Source: Cunninghamia lanceolata (lineage: Eukaryota; Streptophyta; Pinopsida; Cupressales; Cupressaceae). Taken from it: DNA of 64,000 nucleotides. Positions 1 to 12,900 of this stretch are shown here, one piece after another. The notes below the pieces were generated by a model. It ran no database searches. It was not told the origin of the DNA and saw only the letters and a program-made list of their open reading frames with translations. The stretch lies in assembly GCA_027924645.1 (NCBI GenBank), contig BSBN01000047.1:1178001-1242000 (forward strand), given 5' to 3'. A program made the position numbers and the translations under genes. Positions within the stretch are counted from its first letter, which is position 1. Each line of letters begins with the position of its first letter.

Positions 1-556
1 TGTCACAAGGCTATGGCTTCAATCCTAACCCTAACTCTCAATCATTTCTAGCCCTTGATCTCAACTTTTGATCCTCACCCTCCATCCTCTTTTCAAAAAT
101 CTATAAATGAGACCCTTCTCTAAGCTATTTTGGGGGGAACTTCTTCTTGCATCCAAACTCTGCCCAAATTTCTCAAATCTCCTCATCATACTATCATAAT
201 GCCAAGACCACTCTAGCCTTTTCATCTAACCTATCAATCTATCCTCCAATCTCCCATCATATTATGTTGAAAGCAAGAGCAATCCACATTCTCCATCAAC
301 TTGGGTAAAATCTAAGGAGTTTGGGTGGAACTCCTTCCACCCTATCAAGGAGAGGGATCACATGTGAAGGTATAACTTGGTGTATTTATGCATTTGGTTT
401 GTATTTCTAACTTCATTTGTTTTCCTAATCTACACCAATAGCATTATGAACAAGACAAGATCACCATATTGACAAGCACCAAATGGTCTCCTCTTGAAAC
501 TTTTTGGGGGTAAGTGATAGGACATTGGACAACTCCACCTCACTTCATGCTATATC
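1..556. other. no gene recognised, possible LTR-like segment
   Basis: I see no coding similarity on either strand. A TATAAA box lies at 102-107 in a C/T-rich context of the kind seen in plant LTR promoters, but no LTR edge or partner copy is visible. The stretch lies downstream of the minus-strand copia gag, where protease would be expected, and no protease motif is recognisable. Confidence 0.3.
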
Positions 557-2080
557 TTATGCAACTGATGATATGACTTGCGCAAGATGCACAAGTTTAG
601 GATCTATCTTCTCTTGGCTTTGTTTCAGTCTCCAAACTTTCACAGGTTCTTTCTTCTGTTTAGGTTGCTTCTTCCAAACCTTATCAACCTCTTTCCTTTT
701 CCAACTTTTCAAACTAGGTGATGCTATTTTGCAACTATATGCTTTGTGATCAAGAGAGTTGCACTTGAAACATACAACATTAGCATTCCTTATTGAAGTA
801 GATTGACTTCTTCTACAATCAACTACTTTGTGTCCAAAATGATTATAGGTATAATAATAACCAAAAAATGAATAATTATGCATGTACATATATGATTGCC
901 TTGCTGGAGCAGTTCTTCTTGGATTTCTCTTTTGATTGTTCACTTTGATAAACTCCTCTTTAGTTTTCACCTCAGCTTCAATCTTCTTTTTGCCTTTAAG
1001 AGCAGTAGCATGATAACTTAGATCAATTTTCCTTATTGGAGTTTCTCTGACTTTAGAACACTCTCCTTCTTCATATCCTAAGCTTGTGGTGTCCTTATAG
1101 TGTTTTTGTTTGCCCAACATTTCATGCAACTTGTTTGTGCTTTCTTCAAACTCTTAACATTTCTTAGACATAACCTTGAGACCTTCATAATCTTTTCTCA
1201 GATTGACAATTTCAGCCTCTAGATTTAGACATTCAATTGATTTGATTTCACATTCAGACTTAGTAATATTTGTTATTCTCTTGGCATCTTCAATCTCAGT
1301 CTTTAGACTGATAATCAATTTGTTTGATTCATCAATTTGTGTCCTTAAATTCACAATCTAATTTCTTGCCTCTTCAAGATCAGAAGATACCCTTTCAAGA
1401 TCTGAAAGTGCTTTGTCCTTGGAGTCTTTCTCTTGTTGTAGCTGCAACTCTAATATCTAGTTCTCCTTTTTGTATTTTTTGATCTCACCCAGAGCACACA
1501 CGAGTTCTCCTTCTATATCAACCTCACATTCTTGTTCATAGTCACTCATAATGTGATCTTCTTCTTCTAAATCAGATTGGACCTCATCTCCTTCATGTGA
1601 ATGTCTTCTTTCATTGTCACTTTCCTCAGACACCAAGCTGTCCTCTCCTTCAAGTGCATCGCCTTGATAGATTCTTATCAACTCCTTCCACATATCCTGA
1701 GCTGTTTCACAATGCATAACTTTACAAGAAACTTGATTAGATAATCTGAACAAAATAGCATTCTCTGATGTATGATTGCATACATAAGCCTCTTTGTTAC
1801 TTGTAGTATTAGATGATTGAGAGGAAATAAAATATCCATTCTCAATTGACATCCACACACCATACCCTAAAGAAGATAGATAGACTTGCATTCTAATACA
1901 CCAAATAGAGAAATCTAAACCATCAAAGAAAGGAACTCCTAAAAACTCTTCCTCTAATTTAATACCTGACTCAACTTGTGAAACATGTAGATCAATATTT
2001 GAGCTTGGTATAGATGATACCTTTTGACCAGTATGTAACTTGACATTTCTCCTACCCTTATTTCTTCTACACTTTCCCAT
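557..2080 (-). pseudogene. Ty1/copia gag (broken)
   Basis: Relic of the capsid/nucleocapsid protein that packages retrotransposon RNA in cytoplasmic particles. It reads on the minus strand from an ATG at 2080 as three open stretches (2080-1457, 1354-1154, 1129-557). The N-terminal part has the usual copia gag pattern: a W near 'LDFSIWCIRMQVYL' and the 'AQDMWKELIRIYQG' helix. A Glu/Asp-rich segment and a coiled-coil stretch follow. The last stretch has an intact CX2CX4HX4C zinc knuckle (C-FK-C-NSLD-H-KAYS-C) near 760-720. The initiator-Met primer site and LTR edge lie just upstream at 2135-2149, which supports the start. Protease, integrase and RT would lie beyond the left window edge or are lost. 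The family assignment is firm and the lineage is not. Confidence 0.8.
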
Positions 2081-2134
2081 GGTACTCCACTATCAGGACC
2101 TACCCAAGTCTGTTAGACTTCTATAAGGAACCTA

Positions 2135-2146
2135 GCTCTGATACCA
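2135..2146 (-). other. primer binding site, initiator-Met tRNA
   Basis: On the minus strand this reads TGGTATCAGAGC, complementary to the 3' end of plant initiator tRNA-Met and the standard copia primer site. It sits two bases inside the LTR edge at 2149 and 55 bases upstream of the gag ATG. Confidence 0.85.
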
Positions 2147-2148
2147 CT

Positions 2149-2560
2149 TGTTGGAGTGCAGGACCACTAAGAGGGGGGTGAATCAGTGGTCTATAATTTT
2201 TAACATCTTTTGCACCTTTTAATTTACAAGACAGAGAATGAGAGAGACTTCAATAATCTATCAAACACATATGCACAAATATGATGATGTAAAGTGTGAA
2301 CAGGACCTTATGAGCAAAACATTATGACACACACACATAGAGGCAAATAACATAAACCATAACACATGTTTTTGATGAGTGGAAAACCCTCATAGGCATA
2401 AAAAAACCACTCTAAAAATTTGCCTCACTGGCTTAATAGAATCTCACTAATTACAAAGCCTCACTGGCTACAAAATATTTAGGAGCACCAACTCCAAGGG
2501 CACCAACCCAAGCACAAGAATATGAAAACATACAGAGGAAAACTTTGTTTCTCTACATAT
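2149..2560 (-). mobile_element. inner part of the 5' LTR of a copia element
   Basis: The LTR begins on the plus strand with TGTTGGAGTGCAGG, so on the minus strand it ends ...TCCAACA, followed by the primer site. Its inner edge shares the GAGGGGGGT(T)GAATCAGT tract with the copia LTR at 60185, suggesting the same lineage. The outer edge could not be located, so the end given here is arbitrary. Confidence 0.6.
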
Positions 2561-4332
2561 CACTGTCCTTCTTTTTAATCTCTTAGTACCAAACCCCTGC
2601 ATTTATTTTTCATGCTAATGATGACATCATGGCTCTCTGTCCATCTTTTTTATTTCATACAATCAACATGCTCTGCACATTCTTCTTTGTTTTGCAAGAA
2701 ACTGATCAAGCTCTGCCCTTAATATGCAAATACCTTTACAATCAATTCAATCTGCATACTATCTTTCTTTTTATCTGCAAAACAATATCTCTCATTTTCA
2801 TTGCTCTCATTTTCAATCAACAATATCTTTCAATCATCTCCTACATTGAATTCATCTCAACTCAAAACCTCTCAAAATATGTATTCAATGTTGCATATAT
2901 GTCCTCTAATATCATTCACAATGCACCTGCAAATTCATTAAAAATGAAAAATAACCTTTCATTTCCTCTTCTCTTCATATTCCTCCTTTCAAAAATCATC
3001 TCCATTTCCCATTTTCAAAAATAAAATCATAAGATATTCTCCACCACCTGCAAATAAAAGACTTCAATAATATAAACAATCAGCCTTGAAAAAAATAACT
3101 CTCATATTCTCAGATTCATACCCAACTCCATAATCTACATGCATTTCAATTTCTTCATAAAAGCCTTCATTTACAAAAGCCAATTAAAGCTCTATTAAGT
3201 ATTTTCCCCAAAAATAAATAATAAAAAAACTCCTTCTTTGTCTCTTCAATATGCACAAGAGACTCATAAAAATTCTCCTAAAAAAATGCTTTAAAAATAT
3301 CCCATTGTCTGCCATTAGAAACATACTAAAAATAGCTTTAAAAAAAAAAAAACACTGCAATCATAAATGAATGACAGCAAAATGCACGTCAAAGTCTGAC
3401 CTCCAGATTGGGGTCTCTATTTTAAACCATAGCCATTTATAAATCATCGCATGCCGTCAAAAGATTAAACGTAGACCATTGATTGTCTTTTCCCGCCCGA
3501 GCGCTCATTGTGTAGACCGATGGTGTTGGTTATGTTAGGCAAAGGGGTTGGTTGCCCCACGGTGGCAACCCCTTAACGTTGTCACTAAAGTGAGACACCA
3601 CCTGCGATAGCAAGTCAATTTTAAAACATAACAAAAAGTGCAAACACCATATGATGGGCAGTAAAGGGTTTAGGGAGATATTAAGATGTTAGGGTTTAGA
3701 GCCCCAAATACCAATAAAAAACCTTTATTCAAATTGCAACACTTCAAAATAATTTTCAAACAAGTAGATGCTCCTTGACTGATGCAGTAACCTATGAAGA
3801 AGAGAAGCACTCTACTTTGTGAAGCATTAATATCATCAACAAACAACAAGCTCCTTTGGTTTCCTTTGATCCAATAACAAGTAGACCCTGTCACCATGAC
3901 ATTATCAACTCCTTTGTATCTCCTGACAAGATGAATCATGACATCATGAGATCACTGCAACTTATCTTTGAAGCATGAGCATGACACATTGTAAGAAGAA
4001 ACAACTCTTGTGAACTTTGAACATCTTGAAGAATGAGGGACCAAGATGAACAACTTCTAATCAGCTCCTTATTGTGATCATCATCAACTCTTGTACTCTT
4101 GTGATTGATACATGAAGCTTGAAACAAGATCATGAACTAAGACCATCAGCATACACTATGAAGCACATATGTTCTTGAAACATTGTGAACACCTTTGACA
4201 TCAATGACAAACATTCATCATTAATGAATTTCTTGGAGATATTTTTGGAAAGTGAGATCTAGGACTTGGTATGTTACAGTAAAATTTTTAGATTAATTAG
4301 ATTTTTTTGAGTGATTTATTGCAAAAAAAAAA
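2561..4332. other. no gene recognised
   Basis: AT-rich sequence with an A run near 3342. It probably holds the rest of the copia LTR and, towards 4260, the lost 5' LTR and leader of the gypsy relic that follows. The frame at 2629-3024 is low-complexity with no homologue I recognise. Confidence 0.4.
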
Positions 4333-5110
4333 TTCACCATCATAATAGGGCCTACCACAAGAGGCAAAAAGAATCCTGTCACACATGGAAAATCTCCAAA
4401 CAAGGAGGATATAGAAAGTGGGGAGATTTATCCTAATGATATGAAAGATGAATTTATCAAGTTTAAGGAAGATATTTCATCAGTGAAGATGGAGATGACA
4501 ACCACAAGAGAAGATATCAAGGAATTATCAAAGAAAATAGATTTCCTTATGAATGGTATGAGCTATGAGGGAGCATATTCACACAATAAGAACTAGGAGG
4601 GAGATGATGCTTCTAAGGGACATGATTCTTATGGGTTTGAATCAGATCTCAAGATGGATCAACACTCAAATCATTCTATGGTTAGGCACTTCACACTAAA
4701 GTTGGAATATATGCAAAAGTTTGGTGGTCAAGATCCTACCAATTGGCTTTGCCAAATGGAGCAATTCTTTGACATTCACTATGTCCCTTGTCAACAAAAA
4801 GTGGCATTGGATTCCTTATACCTGGAGCCTAACCAATTCATTTGGTATCATTGGCTATGTGAAGAAAATAAAAAGAAAGGATGTGTTGTCACTTGGTTTG
4901 TTTTCCTAAAGGAACTCACTACACATTATGGTGACAATCTTATGGATAGCTACTTTAGCTAGATTACCAAATTTTAAAGAAAATAGGTATGGTCAAGGAT
5001 TATATTCATCAATTCCAAAAAAATTATGTAAGAGTGGAAAATGTGGTAGCAAAAAAGTTGATGGAATTATTCCTTGGAGGTTTAAAGGACCACATCAAAT
5101 ATGAGGTACA
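4333..5110 (+). pseudogene. Ty3/gypsy gag relic
   Basis: Degraded capsid region of a gypsy element. A charged helical leader (about 4345-4620, with a TAG near 4597) runs in frame into a recognisable retrotransposon gag core at 4654-4962. That core includes 'KFGGQDPTNWLCQMEQFF' and 'SFGIIGY'-like to 'WYHWL' positions matching the family pattern K-FDG-DP--W----E-FF ... WY-W. After the TAG at 4960 the frame collapses. The nucleocapsid zinc knuckle is not recoverable. Together with the protease at 5455 and the chromodomain tail at 6190 it forms one plus-strand relic. Confidence 0.7.
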
Positions 5111-5454
5111 CATGTTCCATCTAAATTTTATGTCCTAAGTAATGATTATGGCAAGGCAAGTAGAGGAAAAAGTTTAGCTAATAAAAGGGAGGAATTCCCT
5201 AGAAACAAATATGGAAGGGCTCCTACATCATAATTTCTTCAACCTATTAGGATGAAACCTCAAAAAATTAAATAAAAAAGGGCCAAAGGGTTATGTTTCA
5301 ACTATAATGGAAAATATAGTAGAGGAGATAAATGTGATGAGAAGAAGTTGTTCTAAATTGAGGATGCCTATGATAAAGAAAATGATGAAGAAGAGCTAGT
5401 GGTGGTGGTAGAAGAATCAGAAGATGTCCAACCAACTATCTCTTGTCATGCACT

Positions 5455-5835
5455 ATCAGGTATTAGCAACCCACAAATGCTCAAGGTAAGGGGTTTGCTT
5501 AAACAATAAAAGGTGATAATATTGATTGATTCAATGAGTACACATAACTTCATCAACAATAAATTAGCAACATAATTGAATTGTTTTGTCTACCCTACCC
5601 TATAATTCCAAGTTATGATTGCAGATGATGGTATAGTCAATTGTTCAAGGAAATTCCGTAGTATTAAACTCACCATGGGAGACTACATGATAGATTGCCC
5701 TATGTTTTCTATACCCATGGCTAGAGTAGACATTGCTTTGGGAGTAAAATGGCTGACTACCTTGGGCACAATAGAGATGAATTTCTAGGAGCTATTCACA
5801 TGCTTCTATACAAAGGATAGAGAATGTGAGCTAAG
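5455..5835 (+). pseudogene. gypsy aspartic protease relic
   Basis: Relic of the retroviral-type protease that processes the polyprotein. The active-site region reads DSMSTHNFI where the family has DSGSTHNFI, so the catalytic-loop Gly is replaced by Met. The second half 'VDIALGVKWLTTLGTIEMNF' is the conserved flap-to-C-terminal part that precedes RT in plant gypsy polyproteins. Several in-frame stops are present (near 5508, 5573 and 5788). No RT follows: the sequence passes quickly to C-terminal polyprotein remnants, so about 3 kb of pol has been deleted. Confidence 0.7.
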
Positions 5836-6189
5836 AGGGTTGTGTGCAAAGAGTCCATAGCTAGTAAGTGCGCACAAAATGCGACAAACAATGATACTTG
5901 CATCACTTGTGTGGCAAGTAGTTATAATTTTGGGTGATATGCTAAAAAGAGAACTTTCCAATAGTGATCATGGTCAATCCCTTCAATTACCAGAAAACCT
6001 TCTAGCATCCATCGCCTACCCCTTATACGCACACACTAAGGTAAGAGTAGTTGATGACCACTTTCAACACCTACAAGAACAATATAAGCCATTCTCCTTG
6101 AAACACTACATGTTGGATCACAAGTGGGCACCTGATTTGTATGGGTCTCATAAATGTTCATAAAGGACTAACAACATAGGATGCAAGTT

Positions 6190-6462
6190 GATGTTACCCT
6201 TGAGTTAAAAGAAAGATACAACCATTCTTCCATGTCTCTAGCTTGGAGAAGGTTAACAAACACAAAGTTTCATCCTAGACAGTGTTACCAAAGCTTGATG
6301 AAGAAGTAAGAATCATTTTGGGACCTCAGACAATCTACCTCATCCAACAAAATAATTTTTCAATTGAATATGCCACATGGGATGATGAATATTTTATACA
6401 AAATCATCCACAATTGATCAACATTGAGGATAATGCTTCTCTAAAGAGGGGGGCATGATACT
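6190..6462 (+). pseudogene. gypsy C-terminal chromodomain-like tail and polypurine tract
   Basis: Short remnants match the end of a plant chromovirus polyprotein, including 'IEYATWDDEYFIQNHPQL', which resembles the family's 'IEDATWEDE..I...P' chromodomain end. It is followed by AAAGAGGGGGGCATGATA (from about 6440), a good polypurine tract leading into TG, the expected 3' LTR start near 6458. The LTR's far end and a 5' partner were not found. Confidence 0.55.
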
Positions 6463-7339
6463 CCTTTAATCTTATAGTGTGTGTAGGGTCATGAGTGGTC
6501 AAATTGTGACTACCTTAACTCTTAAATAAGTTACATAATCATTAGTATAATCATATATAGGTAGTTAGATCATCCTAGGGGTTATAGTTAAGTATCTAAG
6601 TCATCTTGGGTGGTAACCAAGGTATAATTAGGTATATATAGGAGCTAGTGGTTAGTTATTATCATCAAATTGAGTATTGTGTATCATTGTTTTATCTTGA
6701 TTGCAATATGTATGATTATCAATGTGATGGTTTCATGCCTTTTTTTCATGCTATGACCATTTGGTGTAAATGATGATTTTAGCATGTATTAATGGATGAA
6801 TTATAATATGGCTTTGAAGTATTTTTCTTTCTTTCCTCAACTGCACTGAAATGAAATGATTAATGTTGATGAATGGTAAAGGACAAGTATGTGGATTAAA
6901 AGTATTAATGATCCTTGTATTAGTATATTCCTTTATCCTACTTTTGATTGGGTCATGAGTACCCATGTGGTGATTTATGCATTGGACCCTTGATATGTGT
7001 GTGTATTCAAGCATGGTTGTGCATTGAATTACTAGTGTGTTGAACATATCCTTGAATTTTGCATTAGACCCTTGATGTGTGTGCATTCAAGTGTGGTTGT
7101 GCATTGAATTCTATTAGATTATTGTTCCCATGAAGTTATGCACTAGATGGTGTATGATACTCATGTGCAACCATGATGTCGATTATTTGTATCTTGTGTG
7201 AGACCTTTGTTTGGATGTGAGTTTGGTCATGCTAGAAGTGTACATCCATGATATTCTCTCTCCATAGAGCAGGGGTTGCCTAGAGTGGCATAGGTATCTA
7301 TTACACTCAATGATGGTAATATAGTTGGGAGGTGGGCAA
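6463..7339. other. no gene recognised; probable remainder of a gypsy LTR
   Basis: This follows directly from the polypurine tract of the gypsy relic and so probably contains its 3' LTR. It holds an internal near-duplicate motif: 'cttgatatgtgtgtgtattcaagc' near 6988 and 'cttgatgtgtgtgcattcaag' near 7071. I see no coding sequence. Confidence 0.4.
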
Positions 7340-7684
7340 TGTTGGAGAAGCAATAAGATGAATGCAAAAAGCCAAAAACTTCCACACATGAATATGTGCA
7401 CAATAATAACAAAAACTGTCATACAAAGGTGAATAAAATAATACGATGAGCTCCTTGTATATGTAGGACAAGGAGAAAGAAGGAACATAGGAGTAGACAA
7501 CTGAATAACCCTTTAGAAGTGTGACACATTTGGGAACACTTGAGACAAATGTGAGGACACATATTGTGTACACATGACGTGAGACAAGAAAAGAAAAGTC
7601 TCTCTAAGTGATCTTAAGTGTAATGTGAAAAGGACTACTAGGTAAATGTAAAACAGATAGGTAAAACCTCTTTTCACACTAACA
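7340..7684 (-). repeat. 3' LTR of the split copia element
   Basis: On the plus strand it starts TGTTGGAGAAGCAATAAG and ends TTTTCACACTAACA. It matches 22396-22734 along its whole length with scattered substitutions and small indels. Confidence 0.85.
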
Positions 7685-7692
7685 CCCCCCTT
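7685..7692 (-). other. polypurine tract of the split copia element
   Basis: On the minus strand it reads AAGGGGGG immediately before the LTR start TGTTAGTGTG. This primes plus-strand synthesis and fixes the element's orientation. Confidence 0.75.
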
Positions 7693-7802
7693 AAGTGATA
7701 CTTAGGGAGAAAGATAAACTCTAAAATATGCAAAGATGCATGGAGGGGTCCCAACTACGAGGCCATATTAGGTACCCATGTATAAATAAATCTCTCATAA
7801 AT

Positions 7803-10800
7803 TGTAACATCCAATTTCCATAGACATAGCAAAATCGATTCATTTACCATCAAGTAATTTTTAACAAGGTAAAACAAAATGAGATAGAGAAATTTTTTCT
7901 TTTATTCATCATATAATCAAGTAATTCCAATTACAAGATTTCTCATACAAATACAATAAACTATATTGTTCATCATAAATACAAATGTTTACAAAAGTAA
8001 ATCAATTACAATATAGAAACTTTGGAATATTTACTGCCCCTGAATAGCTGACATCTTTATCACAGGTCTTGGCATGTTTCCTTCTTGGAGAGAGAGCATC
8101 TTTCCAGTGATTTACCTCCATCCATAGACCGGCGGTCTCCCACACATCTTCCACGTAGGAAGTGGCCCTACCCTTCACGAGGGATATAGACCATAGGTGA
8201 CCAATGGTTATTTGCCTTTTCTGAGTACATAGTGTTGTATTCTACTCAACTCTATCAATCATACAACCCTAGATACCCTCTAGCTAAGTATGATTTCTGA
8301 TATGTTGAGCAATTCAAATACAGTGAACCGACAATGCATGCAGAAAACAAATGCATTACTTTGGCCAAAGTTTTTACTATAAATAACGTTCATATGAACG
8401 TAGTCGTTGTGTTCACCCACCCCTACTCGACTTGGATAATGCCATATTCATGCAATTTATTCACTCAGACTATCTATACATAATTGGTTTAATCATCATG
8501 ACCTGATAATAGTCTACATAGACGTAGTTAAGTCTAAATAACATTAACCCTCATTTGGTCCAAATCGACTCTAGGTATTTAAACAACCATTAAGTACTTA
8601 TAATATTTCTACTATATCAATCATCATAAAAGATTTAGAAAAGACCTTTGGTTTAACCCAACCATAACTAGATTTACAATACATATTGCTATGGTATTCT
8701 CCTCTACTCAATAAGAATATGAGTACCTTTTCAATTCAACTAAACATGAAGTCAAAGCTCATTGCTATATACTTATACCCTTATATGCTTTATACAAGTT
8801 TATACCATATAGACTTGGTCTATTTCTGCAAATTGGTTTACTACTGATTGATTTCATCATGGTTCTAGTTTAGGTAAGAAAAGAACTTTAAATCAATACC
8901 CTAATCATCTAACTATCAATAGTTAATCTATCGATTCAAAGGAAATCTCAAAGTCATCATTGTTCTCCATGATTCTAGTTTCTTGGATAAAATACCATTT
9001 AGACAAAACACAGAAAAGAAAACATGATTGATTACAATTCTGTCAACTTCTCTAAAACTCTATTTTGTATTACTATTGAATGGAGAGTTTTACTAATGAA
9101 ATCCCTCTACACTGTTCTCATAAGAATTCTATACATATTTCTCCTACGATAAGGATAGTTGACTTAATTCTGAAGATTACTCTTCTCATTGTGCAACTAG
9201 TTTTCTAGTTAATAGAAGATTAAAACTGTTCCTAATAACTTTGTTTATACTAAAATAAACAATAGAAGAGTCTTTCTATCGGTTATAGATAGATGTAAAA
9301 ATGACTCACAGTGCTTATTCAAAACTGAATGCAAAGCCTGAGTTAGCATCGGCCCTCAATAGGCTAAATGACACTTTCAGATATACTAAGACTCCCTCTA
9401 CCATCAGCTCAAACAAATAATCACAACGATAGTATAAAAGTAGACACAAACAGTTTATAGCATATCCTACATTTAACCACTGATAAAATAGATAGATGTA
9501 ATAACGATTACTTATAACAAATATTTCAATACGTTTATCTATGTCTAATAAAACATCATACAGGAATGTCTACCTGACAGCATCAGTTTAAAGGATATTA
9601 AAGACCGGTGACAAACTACTATGTTCATCCCCGACGGCCACACTATTGCTTAACTTTAACCAGCTTCCTCTCTAGCCACCGTGACTCTCCTCTCCTTCTC
9701 TCCCTAAGCTCTACAAAAACTTAAACACTTCCTAATATATGCCATTGACCAGCCAAGTCATGGCTTTTTAGAGCTTACAACAGACTCATAAAGAGTCATT
9801 TCTATCTATTCTCTCCACTCCCAAAATAGTTATCCAAGCTCATCACAAAACCAATGGTAAGGACCATGGGTTCGACTTCCACTAAGCTAAAAACATGCAA
9901 ACCTTTACAAATGTAAATGATGAATACATTATTGAAGGAGATCAGCGATAGTGGTGGAGTCATCCGCTACTCCTCCTATACGAGGCTGCCAACTTCTCCA
10001 ACTTACCAAAGCAAACCATTACTCTCAATGATTATGTTCGACCATCATACTGTTATCATTCAAAGTATTCCTCAAAAGATGCCTTCAGCTACTCAACTTA
10101 AACCATACTATTATATCATGAGGTATTTCCTCATTTGACTCATTCTTATATATATATATATATATATATAATTTGATCAAATCAAATATTATTCATATAA
10201 CATTAGCTCTATTTGATTTCATGATTTAATCAATAAGAGAATAATACTTAAAATGAAAGTTACGGATAATGTGATTGAGTTGAGCTAGTCTCCTCATCAC
10301 GATCCATCGACAAAACAAGTCATCTTAACTTGATGATAAATTTTTAACGTTAAGAATGAGTTAAAACACTTCAAAAGACTTAGTAATAATATGACCACCT
10401 TTTTACGACAATAACGTTGTAATATTTACATTAAACGTAAATAGTCGTAAATCAACTTATGACATCATTAATGTATTTAACGACCTCAACGACTTAATAT
10501 GACTTAAAAATTATTATAAAACAATATTGACTAACTGTCAAATAGGTTCTAAAAGTAAACTGACAAACTAAGCTTACTTCAAACAACACATTGGTTCACT
10601 TTTCCGTTAAACACTTTTAACTCAGTTTGCCAAATAAACCATTTGTATCCCAAGGTCTATATCTCTCTCTTGGAAAGATACTCTCTCTCTTCTTCAAGAG
10701 TCATCTGATAACCTGTAATCATGTTTCGCTTGTCATCAAACAATAGATGTGATCAGTGCATCATTATTCATTTAATTCAACTAATAAACCAAATCTCATA

Positions 10801-10967
10801 AAATAATTATTAAATTGATATTAACATAATCATTCCTATAATTTCAATAAATGACATTCCATATAATCCATATTCTTCCTTGTCATTAATCTAAATATCA
10901 TAATGCATTTACTTATGTCCAAGTAAAAAATAAAAAGTAAAGCAAAGCCAAAATTATCGATGTGACA
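7803..10967 (-). repeat. 3' LTR of chromovirus 1 (3165 bp)
   Basis: Aligns end to end with 16172-19321, differing by scattered, mostly transition-type changes. A (TA)n run near 10147-10170 is longer here than in the other LTR (near 18510-18522). Small open frames inside (such as 9917-10138) recur at the same place in the other LTR and have no recognisable domain, so I treat the LTR as non-coding. Confidence 0.92.
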
Positions 10968-10982
10968 TATCCTTCCCCTAAA
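10968..10982 (-). other. polypurine tract of chromovirus 1
   Basis: On the minus strand it reads TTTAGGGGAAGGATA immediately before the LTR start TGTCACATC. Confidence 0.8.
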
Positions 10983-11043
10983 GATTCATCGTCCTCGATG
11001 ATATAAGGTATAAATAGTATCTAAAAAGCAAATTCATTATTTT

Positions 11044-11585
11044 TCAACTGATAACATTATTAAATAAATGAAGAAATTTTTGATAAAATTCATGGTAATC
11101 CTCCCATGAAGCATTTTCCTCAGCATACTGGTCCCATTGGACCTTGCATTGCAAGACTTCTCTGTTACGGAAGCGGAGCTTGCACGTTTCTAACACTTTG
11201 AGTGGCTCGATCGTGACCACCCCTAGGTCTTGCATCTGTAAAGAATTCCAAGTCAAAACATGATTATTACCTGCAATATATTTTTAAAATAAGACACATG
11301 AAAAACATTGTGCATTCTAGGTAAGACTGGAGGTAGAGTGATTTTGTAGGCAACCGGATTGACTACTTCAAGCACTTCAAAGGGTCCTACGTATTGAGGG
11401 GTCAATTTGAAAGATTTCCCAAACTTAATAGAACTTTTCTGAGGTTTAACCCTTAAAAGAACTTTTTCTCCTATGGAGAATTGCCTTGGAACACATTTTA
11501 CATCCGCATAGCTCTTTTGCCTATCATTGGCTTCTGCCAATCTTTTTCTGATCAGCTTAACTTTCTCTTCCATTTTAGCTAGCAT
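11044..11585 (-). pseudogene. chromovirus 1 integrase C-terminus and chromodomain-like tail
   Basis: The upper part (11585-11253) has the standard post-integrase pattern: the 'RKRLAEANDRQKSYAD' helix, 'GEKVLLRVKP', 'LTPQYVGPFEVLE' and 'PRMHNVFHVSYFK'. The lower part (11256-11044) has the chromodomain-like end with 'VQWDQYAEENASWEDYHEF'. In the family this region directs integration to certain chromatin. The two pieces lie in different frames, so there is a frameshift near 11255. The upstream boundary with the integrase core is a TAG at 11622 where relatives have Trp (TPISW). Confidence 0.85.
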
Positions 11586-11621
11586 TTCTAGCCCGATGCT
11601 AATCCTATCCTCGATCTTATC

Positions 11622-12371
11622 CTAGCTTATAGGAGTTTGACATCTTCTTCCATACAATGCTTCGAATGGTACCATCTTAATAGCGGAATGATAGGAATTG
11701 TTGCAAGCAAATTCCATAAGTGGTAAGTATTCTTCCCAATTATATTGCTGATCCATACAATACATATGCAACAAATCTTCCAAGACTTGGTTAACTCTCT
11801 CAGTTTGCCCATCAGTTTTAGGATGGTAAGCTGTACTCACGTTGAGTTTAGTCCCTAGTGTAGAAAACAAAGTTTGCCAAAACCTTGACGTTACACATGC
11901 ATCTCTATCTGAGATAATCTTTTCTGGGAATCCATGCAATCTAAATACCTCTTACACAAATTTATGGGCTAAAACAGGTGCTCCATCAGTCAAATTCCCT
12001 GGTATAAAATGTGCTACCTTTGTGAGTTTATCAACTACCACCAAAATGGCATCATGTCGATTCCTTGACATAGGAAGTCCTTGAACAAAATCCATGCTAA
12101 TAACTTGTCATTTCCACTCGGGTACATCATGCGGATATAACAATCCTGTGGGGTGATGATGCTCTGCTTTTACTCTTTGGCATTCTAAACAACTTGCTAC
12201 AAATCTTGCAGTATCATTCTTTATTCCTTTCCAGAAATAAAAAGGTTTAACATCTGCTAGAAGTTTAGTTACTCCTAGATGTCTAGAATACGGGGCTGTA
12301 TGAACCTCTTTCCATACCATGTCCCTTAATCCTACTGAATCAGGCACATAAATTCTATCTTTATACCTCAT
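11622..12371 (-). pseudogene. chromovirus 1 integrase
   Basis: The zinc-binding part is at 12371-12108, with H...H ('HTAPYSRHLG') and C-x2-C ('CLECQ') pairs. The catalytic core is at 11939-11622 with 'IISDRDACVTSRFW' (second Asp) and 'HPKTDGQTERVNQ', so the third catalytic residue Glu is kept. The stretch between them (about 11955-12107), which should hold the first Asp, is broken by stops including TAA at 11952. 'RRCQTPIS' ends at a TAG at 11622 that replaces the family's Trp codon. The enzyme would join element DNA to the host chromosome; this copy cannot. Confidence 0.88.
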
Positions 12372-12479
12372 TAATCCATCTAACTCAAATAGAAAACCAT
12401 CATATCTTGGATCTTTAGGATTATCTTTCAGAGCCTACATAACCTATTTATAAAACTCATCACCTGATAAATTTTGCAA

Positions 12480-12900
12480 TACCAAATCCTCAAAATTTCC
12501 ACAAATAAAAATAATAGAAGCTCTATGTTTTTGACGACTCAAAGCATCAGCTACTCTATTATCTTTTCCTTTGATGTAGTTTATCTCAAAGTCATAGTCA
12601 GATATCAATTCTAACCACCTCCTTTGTCACACATTTAAATGTGGTTGAGAGAAAATATACTTAAGACTTTGATGGTCTGATTTTAGTTTAAAAGTCTTTC
12701 CTAACAAATAATGTCTCCACATTTGCAAGGCATGAATTACTGTTGTCAATTCTAGATCATGCGGTGCATAGTTTTTCTCATAAGATTTCAATTTCCTTGA
12801 TTCATATGCTATGACTCTTCCCTCTTGCATAAGCACTCCTCCCAATCCTTCTCCATAGGCATCTGTAATTACCTCAAATTATCCTTCAATGTTAGGAACT
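12480..12900 (-). pseudogene. chromovirus 1 RNase H
   Basis: The open stretch 12845-12627 contains the plant gypsy RNase H pattern: '[18 protein letters not shown]', '[19 protein letters not shown]' and '[15 protein letters not shown]', with the catalytic Glu (DLEL) and Asp (SDHQ) visible. It degrades the RNA strand of the hybrid during reverse transcription. Stops and shifts separate it from the RT upstream and the integrase downstream. Confidence 0.88.

Noticed and set aside
2629..3024. 131-codon open frame, hydrophobic
   Set aside because: Low-complexity, Phe/Ile/Ser-rich translation of T-rich DNA in a probable LTR; no homologue recognised.
4721..4909. Second frame overlapping the gypsy gag relic
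   Set aside because: A shadow of the gag frame 4654-4962 in another register.
9917..10138. Small open frame in the LTR of chromovirus 1, repeated at 18280-18582
   Set aside because: The pair exists because the LTR is duplicated; no domain, and the frame lengths differ between the two copies.
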